A stretch of 64,000 nucleotides of DNA from Mucilaginibacter aquaedulcis (lineage in GTDB: Bacteria; Bacteroidota; Bacteroidia; Sphingobacteriales; Sphingobacteriaceae), in the NCBI RefSeq assembly GCF_030409325.1, contig NZ_JAUFPR010000002.1, positions 1,550,001 through 1,614,000 of the forward strand, written 5' to 3'. Shown here one piece after another: positions 9,633 through 18,739 of this stretch (positions within the stretch are counted from its first letter, which is position 1; every line of letters starts with the position of its first letter). The notes beneath the pieces are model-generated. The model saw only the letters and a program-made list of their open reading frames with translations, did no database searches and was not told where the DNA came from. A program made the position numbers and the translations under genes.

Positions 9633-9745
9633 GCCAATATTATACCCAAGCATAACTAATTAACAATCAATTATTTAATAAAAATTATTGAATTGAATTA
9701 TACGAAATATCGTATATTAACAAAGCTGGTGCTTTATTTCGTTTC
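9633..9745 (-). promoter_or_regulatory. Sigma-54-like promoter with tandem enhancers (site b)
   Basis: TATACGAAATATCGTATA (9699-9716) has perfect 7-bp arms. A weaker half-copy, TATTTCGT, lies 29 bp further upstream, around 9735-9742. On the minus strand GGGTATAATATTGGC (9633-9647) supplies GG-N10-GC. The inferred start is 9621, so the strong element spans -78 to -95, with 27 nt to the regulator's ATG at 9594. Confidence 0.5.
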
Positions 9746-9777
9746 AGCGTCTGAACGGTTCAGCCCGATCGGGCATT

Positions 9778-10293
9778 TCAGTCAATTTTTTGGAGAAAAA
9801 GTGTTGTTTGAATATGCAGATGATCTTCCAGGCTGTCATTCAACTCGCATTCTAACTCGAAGTCTTTCATGCTGATACTGCCGAAAAGATTAAAGCTAGC
9901 TACATTTTTTCGCTCTTCTACCCGAAGAACAGAGGAGTTAACGACTAAGGTAATTGGACGGGTGATCGCCTTCACAGATAAGTTACCGGTCAATTCCAAA
10001 ATGCCTCCTGAACTAGGGATACAGCCATTGATTGCTGAAAACAAAATTTGCGGATAGTTTTTCACGGAAAGGAAACGCCCGGAACAAATTTGTTTGTCAA
10101 TTCCCTTATCATGCGTATTTACTGAACCGGCATCTATCGAGAACTGTATTTCAGGGTTTTTGAAGTGATCCCCAGCATGTATTGCTCCAGTGAACTTTTT
10201 GAAATCGGCTATGATCAATCCAATTTTCATATACCTGACCTTGACCTGAATTGAAGACCTGTCCATCAGAACCTTCCACATATACTTTTTCAT
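9778..10293 (-). CDS. YceI-like family protein
   Basis: This 171-residue protein matches the YceI lipocalin-like fold: an opening strand KVLMDRSSIQVKVRYMKIGL, then GRFLSVKNYPQILFSA (compare FFDvenYPtitF) and LTGNLSVKAITRPITLVV. YceI proteins bind long isoprenoid or amide lipids in a hydrophobic barrel. No signal peptide is visible, so this copy is probably cytoplasmic, unlike classical YceI. It has its own promoter with an enhancer element 182-199 bp upstream of the start. No partner is adjacent. Confidence 0.75.
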   Translation of the reverse strand: MKKYMWKVLMDRSSIQVKVRYMKIGLIIADFKKFTGAIHAGDHFKNPEIQFSIDAGSVNTHDKGIDKQICSGRFLSVKNYPQILFSAINGCIPSSGGILELTGNLSVKAITRPITLVVNSSVLRVEERKNVASFNLFGSISMKDFELECELNDSLEDHLHIQTTLFLQKID

Positions 10294-10408
10294 AATTGGC
10301 GTTGTAACGTTACCGGTGTTCGCAACACCGCAGGATTTACTTTCATAATTGTTTTATTGGCAAAAGCTGATCGAGCCGGGAAGGGGACCACAGCATAGTA
10401 ACGATATA

Positions 10409-10522
10409 TCCAAAAGCATACCAGCACCTAAAGCTTTAATATATAAATACTTACAACAAATCAACAATTAAAAATTTACGACATAGCGTAAATCAGCAAG
10501 TATCATTACGATAGCTAAAACA
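10409..10522 (-). promoter_or_regulatory. Sigma-54-like promoter with enhancer (site c)
   Basis: TTTACGACATAGCGTAAA (10475-10492) has perfect 6-bp arms, and a second copy, ATTACGATAGCTAAAACA (10505-10522), lies 30 bp upstream. On the minus strand TGGTATGCTTTTGGA (10409-10423) gives GG at -24 and TTGG near -12. The inferred start is 10397, placing the main element at -78 to -95. A further ACGATATATC (10401-10410) overlaps the -12 region. Confidence 0.45.
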
Positions 10523-10587
10523 CGTTAACTCATGCTACTTTTAGTAAAAAAAATGTTGTACCAGCATCTCTCCTGGCACAGCGTGGT

Positions 10588-10680
10588 TCAACTCTGGTGG
10601 GCGTTACCCTGATAAAAATCCATCAGGATCAAAAGTATACAGGCCACGATCACCGCTCTCGTAAAAATAAAAATGAACAT
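10588..10680 (-). CDS. Possible small membrane peptide, 30 aa
   Basis: ATG at 10680 opens a 30-residue frame (MFIFIFTRAVIVACILLILM, then DFYQGNAHQS) that is almost entirely one transmembrane helix with a short hydrophilic tail. It lies downstream of the sigma-54-like promoter at 10969-11053 in an otherwise gene-free kilobase. The frame is too short to exclude chance. Confidence 0.25.
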   Translation of the reverse strand: MFIFIFTRAVIVACILLILMDFYQGNAHQS

Positions 10681-10968
10681 ATCCATGATTAATATTTTTT
10701 AGTAAATTGATTGAGGAACATCATCTGATACCTTAACATTATCATGTCTGGTCTATCTTATGAGAGGTCATTTGAAAACGTGATGGGTCATCAGATACTT
10801 TTAGTTCTAATCATCTGATTGCCCTGAAGTGTAAAAAACAGGACCAAGACAGACGGATAAATCTTTAACTCCAATGACAGTCAATGCTGCCCGACCAAAC
10901 TCCCTCCGTAACCACAACTCGTCTAGGAAATAGATTTATGTTCATTTAATAGTCGTGCTAAACTAAAT

Positions 10969-11053
10969 ACACATCAAATGCCATTTTTTTAAAAAACTGA
11001 CAATCAAATACTTAATAAAAAACATGAAAAAAAATTATACGTTATTTCAAAAA
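10969..11053 (-). promoter_or_regulatory. Orphan sigma-54-like promoter with enhancer (site d)
   Basis: TATACGTTATTTCAAAAA (11036-11053) keeps one arm of the element. On the minus strand TGGCATTTGATGTGT (10969-10983) begins with the same TGGCATTT as sites a and h. The inferred start is 10957, so the element lies at -79 to -96. No normal-sized gene starts downstream before 10293; only a 26-codon and a 30-codon frame are present. Confidence 0.35.
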
Positions 11054-11308
11054 TGTACGAATACAATTACATTATTCACCAGGCAAAAGGATTGCCTGCA
11101 ATATTAACACAGGAGCTTTATCAATTTAATCGACTGTATATAATGTTATGCTCATCTGGAATATTTACCGGAGTGTTTCATCAAACCATGGAATACAATT
11201 TTACAATATCGAATGACAAATTAATTCCTGCATGATCAACCATCGGTTAATTCAAAAAATCAATATTCTCAAAAGTATAATTTCAATTTTCGGAAAAGGT
11301 CGTTGAGA

Positions 11309-13255
11309 TCAGGTTTTGAATTTTTTCACGATGCCTAACTTGTTCATTTTAGAAATAAGCGTCGTGGGGGCAACATCCAGCAATTCCGCCGCTCCTCCGT
11401 TGCCTCCGATACGTCCATTGCACTTTTTCAACACGTTAAGAATATGATCCTTTTCCAGTTCCCGTATCGTTTTTATAGTTCCGTCGCTGCTCTGAAATTC
11501 ATGCTGAGGCAAGGTATTATCAGGAAGGTCTATTACGTCCAGCGTATCACCGGTGTTTAAAAGAACTGCACGCTCCATTATATTTTCCATTTCCCGGATA
11601 TTTCCCGGCCAATCGTAAGCGGTCAGGGCCTGAAGGACATCGCTGGACATATACCGGATATTTTTAGTCATTTGCTTTGAATACTTCCGGAGGAAAAATT
11701 CCGCCAGCTGCGCGATGTCCTCTGTTCGCTCCCTTAAAGGCGGCAGCATCATGGGAAAAACGTTTAGGCGATAATAAAGGTCGAGGCGAAAACGCCCTTC
11801 GGCTACTTCCCTTTCCAGATTTCGGTTCGTTGCAGCTATTATCCTGACATCCGTTTTAATTATCTGATTGCCACCAAGCCGAACAATCTCTTTTTCCTGA
11901 AGTACGCACAATAATTTAACCTGCAAATCAAGCGGAAGTTCTCCTATCTCATCCAAAAAGATTGTCCCGGAAGCAGCTTGTTCGAACTTGCCGATCCTCC
12001 TGTTCAGTGCACCGGTAAAAGCCCCCTTTTCATGGCCAAACAATTCAGATTCCATCAATGTAGCCGGAATTGCAGCGCAATTTACTTTAACAAACGGCAT
12101 CGCTTTACGATTTGACAGGCGATGAATAGCCTGCGCGATCCGTTCCTTTCCCGTGCCACTTTCACCAAGAATAAGTACAGAAATTTCAAAAGGCGCCGCT
12201 ACAGCAAGTTGCTTCTTGATTTCCTGGAATGTAGGGCTGGATCCTACCAAACCGTGTATCTCATCCTGACTGTCATCTGCTCCAATAATGTCATGAGCTA
12301 AAATCTCCCTTTCCGCGTTCAAAAAACCATTATGCTGTCCTGCTTTGGGTATAATTGCTGCTATGCGCATCAACACCAATCCAAGCCGGTCCAACAGGGC
12401 CGAATGTTCCTGATTATAACTGTTAGCTCCATGGCTGTAAAACGAGTAAGTAAATATGCCCTTGCCCGGAATGAATACCGGCATAATCAGGGCTGATCCC
12501 AAATCAAATGCCCGACTGATAATTTTGCGAAAAGGATTTTGCGCACACATCTGCTCAAACTGTTCCCCTGCAAACCATGCCGCCTTGTTCAGTGCCTCGG
12601 GAGGTATAATCGCTTCCTTCAGCTCCTGATCCGTCCGTCCGGTTTTAGCGGCAAGTTCTCCCATGGATATAAGTTCGAAGGCGTTATTCTCCTTAAAAAA
12701 AAGTATTCCATCATCGAATTCCTCTCCGTTATTTACCCAGCAAGTAGAATGATAGTCTATCGGAATATGCTCATTCAACGCTTCGAGAATTAATCTGATT
12801 TTTTCCTGCCAATCCGCTTTTCCAATCATGATATCCGCAATTTTCTGCTGCAGGATATTTTCCTTGATCAGTTTAGCTTCCAGATTATTTTCATGCCTGT
12901 AAGCCGCTATATCCAGTGTAACCAGTACATCCTTTTCCCGAAAGGGCTTAACCAGGAAGCCATATGGTCTGGTCAACTTTGCCTCTTCAAGAATTCGCTG
13001 ATTGGAATTGGCCGAAACATATATGAATGGAATCTGCATGACCTGAAGTTGCCTGGCCAGGTCAATACCGGTCAGGTTACCTGAAAGCTGGATATCGATA
13101 AAAACCATTTCCGGTCTTTTCAATTTGATAATATCCAGCGCTCTGGCTACGGAAGGCGCAATACCGCAAATCTGGTGACCGGCCTTTTCCAATATAATCC
13201 GCAGGTCGCTCGCAACGATAAATTCGTCTTCAACAATCAATATTTTCCCGTTCAT
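11309..13255 (-). CDS. NtrC-type response regulator (REC-GAF-AAA+-HTH)
   Basis: The 648-residue protein opens with a receiver domain (ILIVEDEFIVASDL, phospho-Asp in MVFIDIQLSG, Lys in GFLVKPFRE). A GAF-like module follows (about 150-320), then the AAA+ domain (about 345-575) with GESGTGKE, the canonical GAFTGA loop and LFGHEKG, and a Fis-type HTH (GGAAELLDVAPTTLISKMNK). It starts 7 bp after the stop of the TPR histidine kinase, its likely partner, and the pair is probably co-transcribed. Its HTH is close to those of the three GAF-only regulators here, so they may share binding sites. Confidence 0.92.
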   Translation of the reverse strand: MNGKILIVEDEFIVASDLRIILEKAGHQICGIAPSVARALDIIKLKRPEMVFIDIQLSGNLTGIDLARQLQVMQIPFIYVSANSNQRILEEAKLTRPYGFLVKPFREKDVLVTLDIAAYRHENNLEAKLIKENILQQKIADIMIGKADWQEKIRLILEALNEHIPIDYHSTCWVNNGEEFDDGILFFKENNAFELISMGELAAKTGRTDQELKEAIIPPEALNKAAWFAGEQFEQMCAQNPFRKIISRAFDLGSALIMPVFIPGKGIFTYSFYSHGANSYNQEHSALLDRLGLVLMRIAAIIPKAGQHNGFLNAEREILAHDIIGADDSQDEIHGLVGSSPTFQEIKKQLAVAAPFEISVLILGESGTGKERIAQAIHRLSNRKAMPFVKVNCAAIPATLMESELFGHEKGAFTGALNRRIGKFEQAASGTIFLDEIGELPLDLQVKLLCVLQEKEIVRLGGNQIIKTDVRIIAATNRNLEREVAEGRFRLDLYYRLNVFPMMLPPLRERTEDIAQLAEFFLRKYSKQMTKNIRYMSSDVLQALTAYDWPGNIREMENIMERAVLLNTGDTLDVIDLPDNTLPQHEFQSSDGTIKTIRELEKDHILNVLKKCNGRIGGNGGAAELLDVAPTTLISKMNKLGIVKKFKT

Positions 13256-13262
13256 ACAGCTG

Positions 13263-15581
13263 TTATGCTTCTTGTTCTAAAAAATTCAGTTCTGTTTCCA
13301 TCAGGTTGACACACGCAAAAACTACCGTAATGGTAGTTCCGGAATTATTACTTATTTCAAAATGCCCCTGAAGTTGCTCTGCCAGTCCACGCATAAGATT
13401 CATACCCAGGGAATCATGAATTTTGGTATCAAAATGCGCTGGCAAGCCCACACCGTCATCGGCAACTTTCATCGTATACAAACCCTTTCGCTCTTCGTCC
13501 AGGAAAATCGTTATTTTGCCGGCCCCACGACCTGGAAATGCATATTTTATAGCGTTGGTAATGGCTTCGTTTAAAATAAGCCCCAGCGGCACTGCTTGTG
13601 CGATGTCCAATTCCAGTTTCAGGGTCTGTATGTGAAACGTAACCAGGTGATTTTCATCAAAGCTGTCTTTCAGATAATTAACGAGTTCCGGAATATATAT
13701 TGACATATCGATCAGTGCCAGATTATCGGATTGATATAGCTTTTGATGAATCAATGACATGGCCTGCATTCTTCGCTGGCTGTTTTGAATTGCCTCAAGG
13801 GCGTCTTCATTAACCATGTAAGATGATTGGATGTTGAGCAGGCTCATGGTAATCTGCAGGTTATTTTTGACCCGGTGATGTATCTCCCTCAGCAGCCACT
13901 CTTTTTCTTTAAGCAATACCTTTTGCCGTTCATTTAATGTGATCAAGGCACTGTTTTGCTCGTCAATCTCGGCCTGATGAGCCTGTAATAAGAGATTACT
14001 GTTTTGTTTTAACCGATACCTGTTATACAGCACGATCACGAGCAATACTAACAAAATAGCGCTTATCAATACGACATTTTTGATGACCCGTTCCTGCCGG
14101 ACCTGCAATTGCTGTAACTGAGCCTTTTTTCTCCATAACTGAATATCCTTTGATTTCAACTGTATATTCTTGTCTTTTTCATCTGACTCATATTGGATCT
14201 GCAGTGAAGCGACTTGTCTGATTTTCTTTTCATTAAATACCGAATCATTTACCGCTTTATACCGCTGATAGTGATTGATGGCGGATTGATATTTACCGAG
14301 GGCAGAGTCTGCTTTGAACCACCACAACTCATCATCATATGTCAGATAATTCAGATTGTTTACTTTACAAAAAGCCTGATGTAACAACAAAAAAGCGTAC
14401 GATTTCTCATACTGGTTGGTCTGCTGATAATAAAAAATGCTCCCCATGTAGACTTTACTGTGCGCTTCTGATTTTGCATCAAGCTTCAAATCGATCGTGC
14501 TAATCATCTTCAGGTATTTTTCTGCTGCGTTGAAACGCTTCATTTTAAGGTAAATTCTGATGTACGCATAACCAATCTCCACATCAGTTCTCAGGTCCTC
14601 CCCCGGTTTTGTTTCCCCGTCTAATCGGTTGATAACCTGAAGGGCAGATGCCGGCCGGTTCATTTTCACCAATGCACTTGACAAGTTCAGGGCAAGCAGC
14701 TGTATGGAAGGCTGATGATGATACTTTCTGGCGATGTGCAGGGACTTTTTATAGTAAGAAACAGCATTTTCAAGATCGTTCGCGCGGAAATAACTAAAAC
14801 CAAGCCTGTTAAATATGGTGCAAAGTAGTAAACTGGTATCCCTAACCGCAATAGCCGTTTGCACGGCGAGCAATCCATACTTTATACCGTTGATATAATC
14901 GCCCATATTAGAGAAATTCTCTCCAAGGAGGTCATAAACGGCCTGTAGTTCCTTATAATGAACAGATTGATAAAGAACAAGTGCGCGTTGCAGGTCCTTA
15001 AGTGCCATACCCGGAGGGCGTGTATAGGTTTTAAAATCGCCGATATCTGTTAAGGTAGTCGCCGCTCTGGATTTATTCCCCATTTGTAGAAATAGGGCAA
15101 CGGCCTTCTCATAATAGTCAAGCTTGATATCTAATTCATCGCCCTCTTCCTTGTAATGCTGACCAATAATGATAAATGCCTCGGCCTGATCCGTTAAATT
15201 TTTTGTTTTGCGAAAAATCGCCAATGCCTTTTCTGCCGACCGTAAGCCTTCATTCTTTTTGCCTTCATGATTTTGAAGTAAAGCCTCCATGAGCAACGCG
15301 TTACCCTGACCGGCAGAGTCACGAAGTTTCCAGCTTAGTTGCTGCGCCTCCTCCAACAACATCCGGGAACCGTCAATATCAGACTTGACGGCACCGGATT
15401 TGAACAGCAAAGCGCGGCTTAGTGCTAACAACAATTTTACACGGTTGCTATCAGGCTTGCTTTCTTTTAATTTTTCCTTTAAAAAAGGAAGTGATTTATT
15501 TGCAAACGATTGTGCAGAAGCCATCGGTATTTTAAGGAAGACCAGATACACCAACAGAAGGAAAAAATGATATTTTTTCAT
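13263..15581 (-). CDS. TPR-containing sensor histidine kinase (HisKA_2 type)
   Basis: This 772-residue kinase has a signal peptide (MKKYHFFLLLVYLVFLKIPM) and a periplasmic array of TPR repeats to about residue 440. One membrane helix (VVLISAILLVLLVIVLYN, about 505-525) and a coiled coil follow. The HisKA_2 dimerisation domain contains REIHHRVKNNLQITMSLLN. The HATPase_c domain is intact: N box NEAITNAIKYAF, G1 DDGVGLP and G2 SLGMNLMRGLA. It phosphorylates a response regulator, most likely the NtrC-type protein encoded 7 bp downstream. Its promoter (site e) carries two enhancer elements. Confidence 0.92.
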   Translation of the reverse strand: MKKYHFFLLLVYLVFLKIPMASAQSFANKSLPFLKEKLKESKPDSNRVKLLLALSRALLFKSGAVKSDIDGSRMLLEEAQQLSWKLRDSAGQGNALLMEALLQNHEGKKNEGLRSAEKALAIFRKTKNLTDQAEAFIIIGQHYKEEGDELDIKLDYYEKAVALFLQMGNKSRAATTLTDIGDFKTYTRPPGMALKDLQRALVLYQSVHYKELQAVYDLLGENFSNMGDYINGIKYGLLAVQTAIAVRDTSLLLCTIFNRLGFSYFRANDLENAVSYYKKSLHIARKYHHQPSIQLLALNLSSALVKMNRPASALQVINRLDGETKPGEDLRTDVEIGYAYIRIYLKMKRFNAAEKYLKMISTIDLKLDAKSEAHSKVYMGSIFYYQQTNQYEKSYAFLLLHQAFCKVNNLNYLTYDDELWWFKADSALGKYQSAINHYQRYKAVNDSVFNEKKIRQVASLQIQYESDEKDKNIQLKSKDIQLWRKKAQLQQLQVRQERVIKNVVLISAILLVLLVIVLYNRYRLKQNSNLLLQAHQAEIDEQNSALITLNERQKVLLKEKEWLLREIHHRVKNNLQITMSLLNIQSSYMVNEDALEAIQNSQRRMQAMSLIHQKLYQSDNLALIDMSIYIPELVNYLKDSFDENHLVTFHIQTLKLELDIAQAVPLGLILNEAITNAIKYAFPGRGAGKITIFLDEERKGLYTMKVADDGVGLPAHFDTKIHDSLGMNLMRGLAEQLQGHFEISNNSGTTITVVFACVNLMETELNFLEQEA

Positions 15582-15724
15582 AACAATGTTTGATTTTCAA
15601 AATCTGGGCTTATGATTCAAATTATCCGCCGGCCAGGGTATTGAGACTATTCGCCACACCTGACTTGCTTTAAACTTATTTATATGAGTTTTAAAAGCAG
15701 GCGATAAGCTCTGGTGCAATAAAA

Positions 15725-15837
15725 GCGAATCTTATACCATTAATCAATATTCTGATTATCAATTATTTAAACAAATATTTTTTTAAATAATTTACGATAT
15801 ATCGGCAATTGACATAGCTGGTATGATATACCATAGC
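15725..15837 (-). promoter_or_regulatory. Sigma-54-like promoter with tandem enhancers (site e)
   Basis: TTTACGATATATCGGCAA (15791-15808) and a degenerate copy containing TATGATATACCA (about 15820-15837) are 29 bp apart. On the minus strand TGGTATAAGATTCGC (15725-15739) gives GG-N10-GC. The inferred start is 15713; the elements lie at -78 to -95 and -107 to -124. The stretch 15582-16002 holds no other feature I can support. Confidence 0.45.
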
Positions 15838-16002
15838 GTCGTCCGCAAAAATCCGGATTAACGTACACTTTTATCAAGATTGCTCACCTTGATTAGCCCT
15901 GATTCATTAATCGTAATTTCTCGTTTCCGACAATCACAAAGTCCAAAACAATTCATTCCGGTTAGCTGAAAGAATGACAACCGCGGGCATTATTTGGAAA
16001 AA

Positions 16003-16851
16003 CTAATTACTGGCAGGCCCCAACATAAAATCCAGACAGACGCTCAGGCCATGATCCCGGGCAAATACAAGCTTTGCATCGAGCTGTCCTGCCAGTCCAT
16101 GAATCAATCCGATACCAAGTGTTTGATCATTTTTGTGCCAAAAGTCAGTCCCCTTATATTGCACTCCGTTGTCTTTGATCTCTAACGTGATATGTCTATC
16201 GGATGCCTGTTTCATCGAAATGTGAATATCTCCTGTTGCACGTTTAATAAAGGCATGCCGGAGGCAATTCGTGATAACCTCATTCATGAACAATCCTAAG
16301 GGTTCAGCTATGCATAATCTTAAGCTGATGATTTGCAGATCCAATTTAAAGTCAACGGTTTCGGGTGTCATGAAATATTTTTTAAGGCTGGTAACCATTT
16401 GTCTTACATATGCAGACATCTCAACATATTCCTCGCCCTGAGAAAAAAAAATCTGACGATGAACAAGATATATGGCCTTTATTCTTGTTTGACTTTGAAG
16501 AAAGGCATCTCTCGCCATTGCATGCTCCAGCGATGCAGACTCATGATTCAACAACATTAAAATCATTTCCAGGTTCTTTTGGATACGATATTGCAGCTCG
16601 TCCTCCAGTCGCGCGTTGCAACGGAGGATTGTTTTATTGTCTGACTCAATTCTTATTGCTTCTTTGCTCTTTCGTTCAATTAACGTCGTACCCACCCGTA
16701 GCCTTCGTGCATTGTTAAATCTGCGTTTAACGGCAAAGCATACCAGCATAATTACACCACACAACGAAATGGCCGCCCATGCCGTCAGCCCTTTGAGCTG
16801 TTGCAAGTCCCTCTGAAAGAAAACGTTAAAGAATATTTGCAATGACGGCAT
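16003..16851 (-). CDS. HisKA_2-like kinase lacking the phosphoacceptor histidine
   Basis: This 282-residue protein has an N-terminal membrane helix (AAISLCGVIMLVCFAV). Its dimerisation segment reads DELQYRIQKNLEMILMLLN where active relatives read EIHHRVKNN, so both His residues are replaced by Gln and Tyr. The ATPase domain is largely kept: N box NEVITNCLRHAF, G1 reduced to DNGVQ, and G2 TLGIGLIHGLAGQL. It can plausibly bind ATP but cannot autophosphorylate in the usual way. It lies 30 bp downstream of a second small kinase with the opposite defects, in one likely operon. Confidence 0.75.
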   Translation of the reverse strand: MPSLQIFFNVFFQRDLQQLKGLTAWAAISLCGVIMLVCFAVKRRFNNARRLRVGTTLIERKSKEAIRIESDNKTILRCNARLEDELQYRIQKNLEMILMLLNHESASLEHAMARDAFLQSQTRIKAIYLVHRQIFFSQGEEYVEMSAYVRQMVTSLKKYFMTPETVDFKLDLQIISLRLCIAEPLGLFMNEVITNCLRHAFIKRATGDIHISMKQASDRHITLEIKDNGVQYKGTDFWHKNDQTLGIGLIHGLAGQLDAKLVFARDHGLSVCLDFMLGPASN

Positions 16852-16881
16852 TTTTAGGTTTGAATTGAAGTCTATAGATAC

Positions 16882-17745
16882 TTAAACACACTGATAACTC
16901 AAATACTTGATAATTAGGGATATTTCCATTTCTTCACTTTGCTCGATCAATGGTTCTACCTTGAGTTTTTCACAAAGGGCATACAGCAAACCGATCCGGG
17001 TTTGCACTTCTTCACCTCCCCCCTCCGGTGGTAATCTGATTAATTCGTTAGGGTATGTTAATACAAGCCTTAAGTTGACATCGTCGATCTTTAGCAACCC
17101 GACGCGAAAACTTATATCCCGAAATATGGAAAAGTGACAACTGATCGCGTATCGGATCAACTCATTAATGATCAATCCCACAATGTCTGCCTGGGTAATA
17201 TCAAGCCTCAAAGCCGTTTTGTCAACTAAAATGGAAACGTTATATCCCCCATCCTGATAGTTTTCAGAAATCACAATAGCGAGCTCTTCCATAAAAAGGA
17301 ACATATCAACCATCTGGATATCTTCTTTACCATAAAATCTTTTGTAGGCTAAGAGCATGACCTGCAACCTTATTTGGCTATCTCTCAAAGCGGATTTAAT
17401 AATTGGGTCATGAATATAACCCAATTGTGTGCTCATCAGGCTAAGGACAAGCTGCATGTTATTTTTAACGCGGTGGTGAACTTTGCCAAGTAACAATTCC
17501 TTTTTTATTAAAAGGTCATACTTTTCGCTTAGCAGATCCTCGATTTTCCTGTTCTTCGATCGTACTTGTTCCCGTCTTCTAAGCACCAGAAGCCTGCTGT
17601 TACGTTCATTAATCCACATTTGATAAAGTAAGCCAGCCGCAATCAACAGGCAGGTTACGATTAAAATGATTTGTACGTGCGCACAGTAAATAGGGATAAT
17701 AGTTTCGTTTTTGATTAAACAGGGCACGTTGTTCTCAGTTCGCAT
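16882..17745 (-). CDS. HisKA_2-like protein with intact His but degenerate ATPase domain
   Basis: From the proposed ATG at 17745 the protein has 287 residues. One membrane helix (VQIILIVTCLLIAAGLLYQM) is followed by a coiled coil and an intact HisKA_2 motif (GKVHHRVKNNMQLVLSLMS). The ATPase part is damaged: the N box reads NELIRYAISCHF without its second Asn, the G1 DxGxG is replaced by TYPNELIRLP, and G2 is reduced. An upstream ATG at 17817 is in frame, but the inferred start of transcription (17784) lies inside that extension, so I choose 17745. It looks like a His-phosphotransfer partner for the kinase encoded next. Confidence 0.7.
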   Translation of the reverse strand: MRTENNVPCLIKNETIIPIYCAHVQIILIVTCLLIAAGLLYQMWINERNSRLLVLRRREQVRSKNRKIEDLLSEKYDLLIKKELLLGKVHHRVKNNMQLVLSLMSTQLGYIHDPIIKSALRDSQIRLQVMLLAYKRFYGKEDIQMVDMFLFMEELAIVISENYQDGGYNVSILVDKTALRLDITQADIVGLIINELIRYAISCHFSIFRDISFRVGLLKIDDVNLRLVLTYPNELIRLPPEGGGEEVQTRIGLLYALCEKLKVEPLIEQSEEMEISLIIKYLSYQCV

Positions 17746-17795
17746 TGTCAAATGATTAAAATTGTCTGTGTGACCAGGCACGTTACGCCTAGCCA

Positions 17796-17878
17796 CCAAA
17801 CACATACCCATATACAACTAACTAAAAAACAGTCATTTATATAAAATCAAAAACAAGTTTATTCCGATATAACGTAAA
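17796..17878 (-). promoter_or_regulatory. Sigma-54-like promoter with enhancer (site f)
   Basis: ATTCCGATATAACGTAAA (17861-17878) precedes, on the minus strand, TGGGTATGTGTTTGG (17796-17810), with GG at -24 and TTGG at -12. The inferred start is 17784; the element is at -77 to -94. It drives the two half-kinases and supports the revised start codon at 17745. Confidence 0.4.
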
Positions 17879-17957
17879 AAAACGAACCAAAAATTGTCCG
17901 GATACTGCTTACACCTCCATAAACTATCCTGAACTCGCCACTGATTGTTGCAGATGA

Positions 17958-18041
17958 TTTACGATATAAAGGAAGTTTCCAATTGCCATTTTTAACTATC
18001 CACCTCTTTTTCAATCAATTGCAAAACGGCACCAACTTTGA
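17958..18041 (+). promoter_or_regulatory. Sigma-54-like promoter with enhancer (site g)
   Basis: TTTACGATATAAAGGAAG (17958-17975) is followed by CGGCACCAACTTTGA (18027-18041), close to the consensus TGGCACG-N4-TTGC. The inferred start is 18053, giving the element -78 to -95 and a 32-nt leader to the DUF302 gene. It is divergent from site f. Confidence 0.5.
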
Positions 18042-18084
18042 ATGATCAGGCAGAAACTATTCTCCACCATAATCAAACTTAAAA

Positions 18085-18570
18085 ATGGACACGACGCTCA
18101 CCGTTAGACATATATCGATCAAACTTGACATTCCATTCGAAGAATTTATTGATAACCTGGAGAAGGAGGCCGGTTTTTTCAATGACGCAGTTTTGGCCGA
18201 GATTGAGGCCAGCCCACATGATGCGGAAGAGAAGATTAATAAAATGGCCGGGAAAGAAAATATCATCATATTTTCTTCATTCGACCGCGGACAACTTTTC
18301 AAGGCCTACGGTTTTCGGATGAAGATGAAACATTATATCATCGGAAATTCCTCGGCAGCTGCACTTATGACCAAACTGGTGCCCAGTGCCGCGCTTTTTA
18401 CGCCTATACAGTTAATTGTATACGAGGCTGAGAATGGCGAAGTTTATGCTGCTTACAATCTCCCCATACTTTATCCCGGAGAACTTGGTTTAGAAGTGGC
18501 AGAGCTTGGTCTTGCACTTGATATAAGACTAAAAAATCTGATACAGTCATCAAACAGCATAAGTGCTTAG
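18085..18570 (+). CDS. DUF302 domain protein
   Basis: This 161-residue soluble protein matches DUF302 (TT1751-like fold). An N-terminal block (IPFEEFIDNLEKEAGFFNDA) is followed by the signature YIIGNSSAAALMTKLVP, then AALFTPIQLIVYEAENGEVY and YNLPILYPG. DUF302 proteins are small, often found near redox or sulfur genes, and have no settled biochemical role. The gene is monocistronic: a sigma-54-like promoter lies upstream and a strong bidirectional hairpin lies 36 bp after the stop. Confidence 0.8.
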   Translation: MDTTLTVRHISIKLDIPFEEFIDNLEKEAGFFNDAVLAEIEASPHDAEEKINKMAGKENIIIFSSFDRGQLFKAYGFRMKMKHYIIGNSSAAALMTKLVPSAALFTPIQLIVYEAENGEVYAAYNLPILYPGELGLEVAELGLALDIRLKNLIQSSNSISA

Positions 18571-18605
18571 GTATGCCTATTTGATCCTTCATCCTGTTTA
18601 ACGAA

Positions 18606-18639
18606 GTGAGGCCGTACAAAGTGTAACTTACGGCCTCAC
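18606..18639. terminator. Bidirectional terminator between convergent genes
   Basis: GTGAGGCCGTA (18606-18616) and TACGGCCTCAC (18629-18639) form a perfect 11-bp stem. It separates the DUF302 gene (plus) from the NmrA-like gene (minus). Confidence 0.7.
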
Positions 18640-18739
18640 ATTTTCGATAATGATTATAATTACGATTTTTCTCCGAAAAAGAATTACTTCTTTGTTACTG
18701 GTCAGTGACCCTTTTCCGGTCCCAAATGACAGATCAAAT

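Noticed and set aside
11053..11235. 60-residue plus-strand frame
   Set aside because: It starts at the edge of the minus-strand enhancer d, lies in AT-rich sequence and has no recognisable features.
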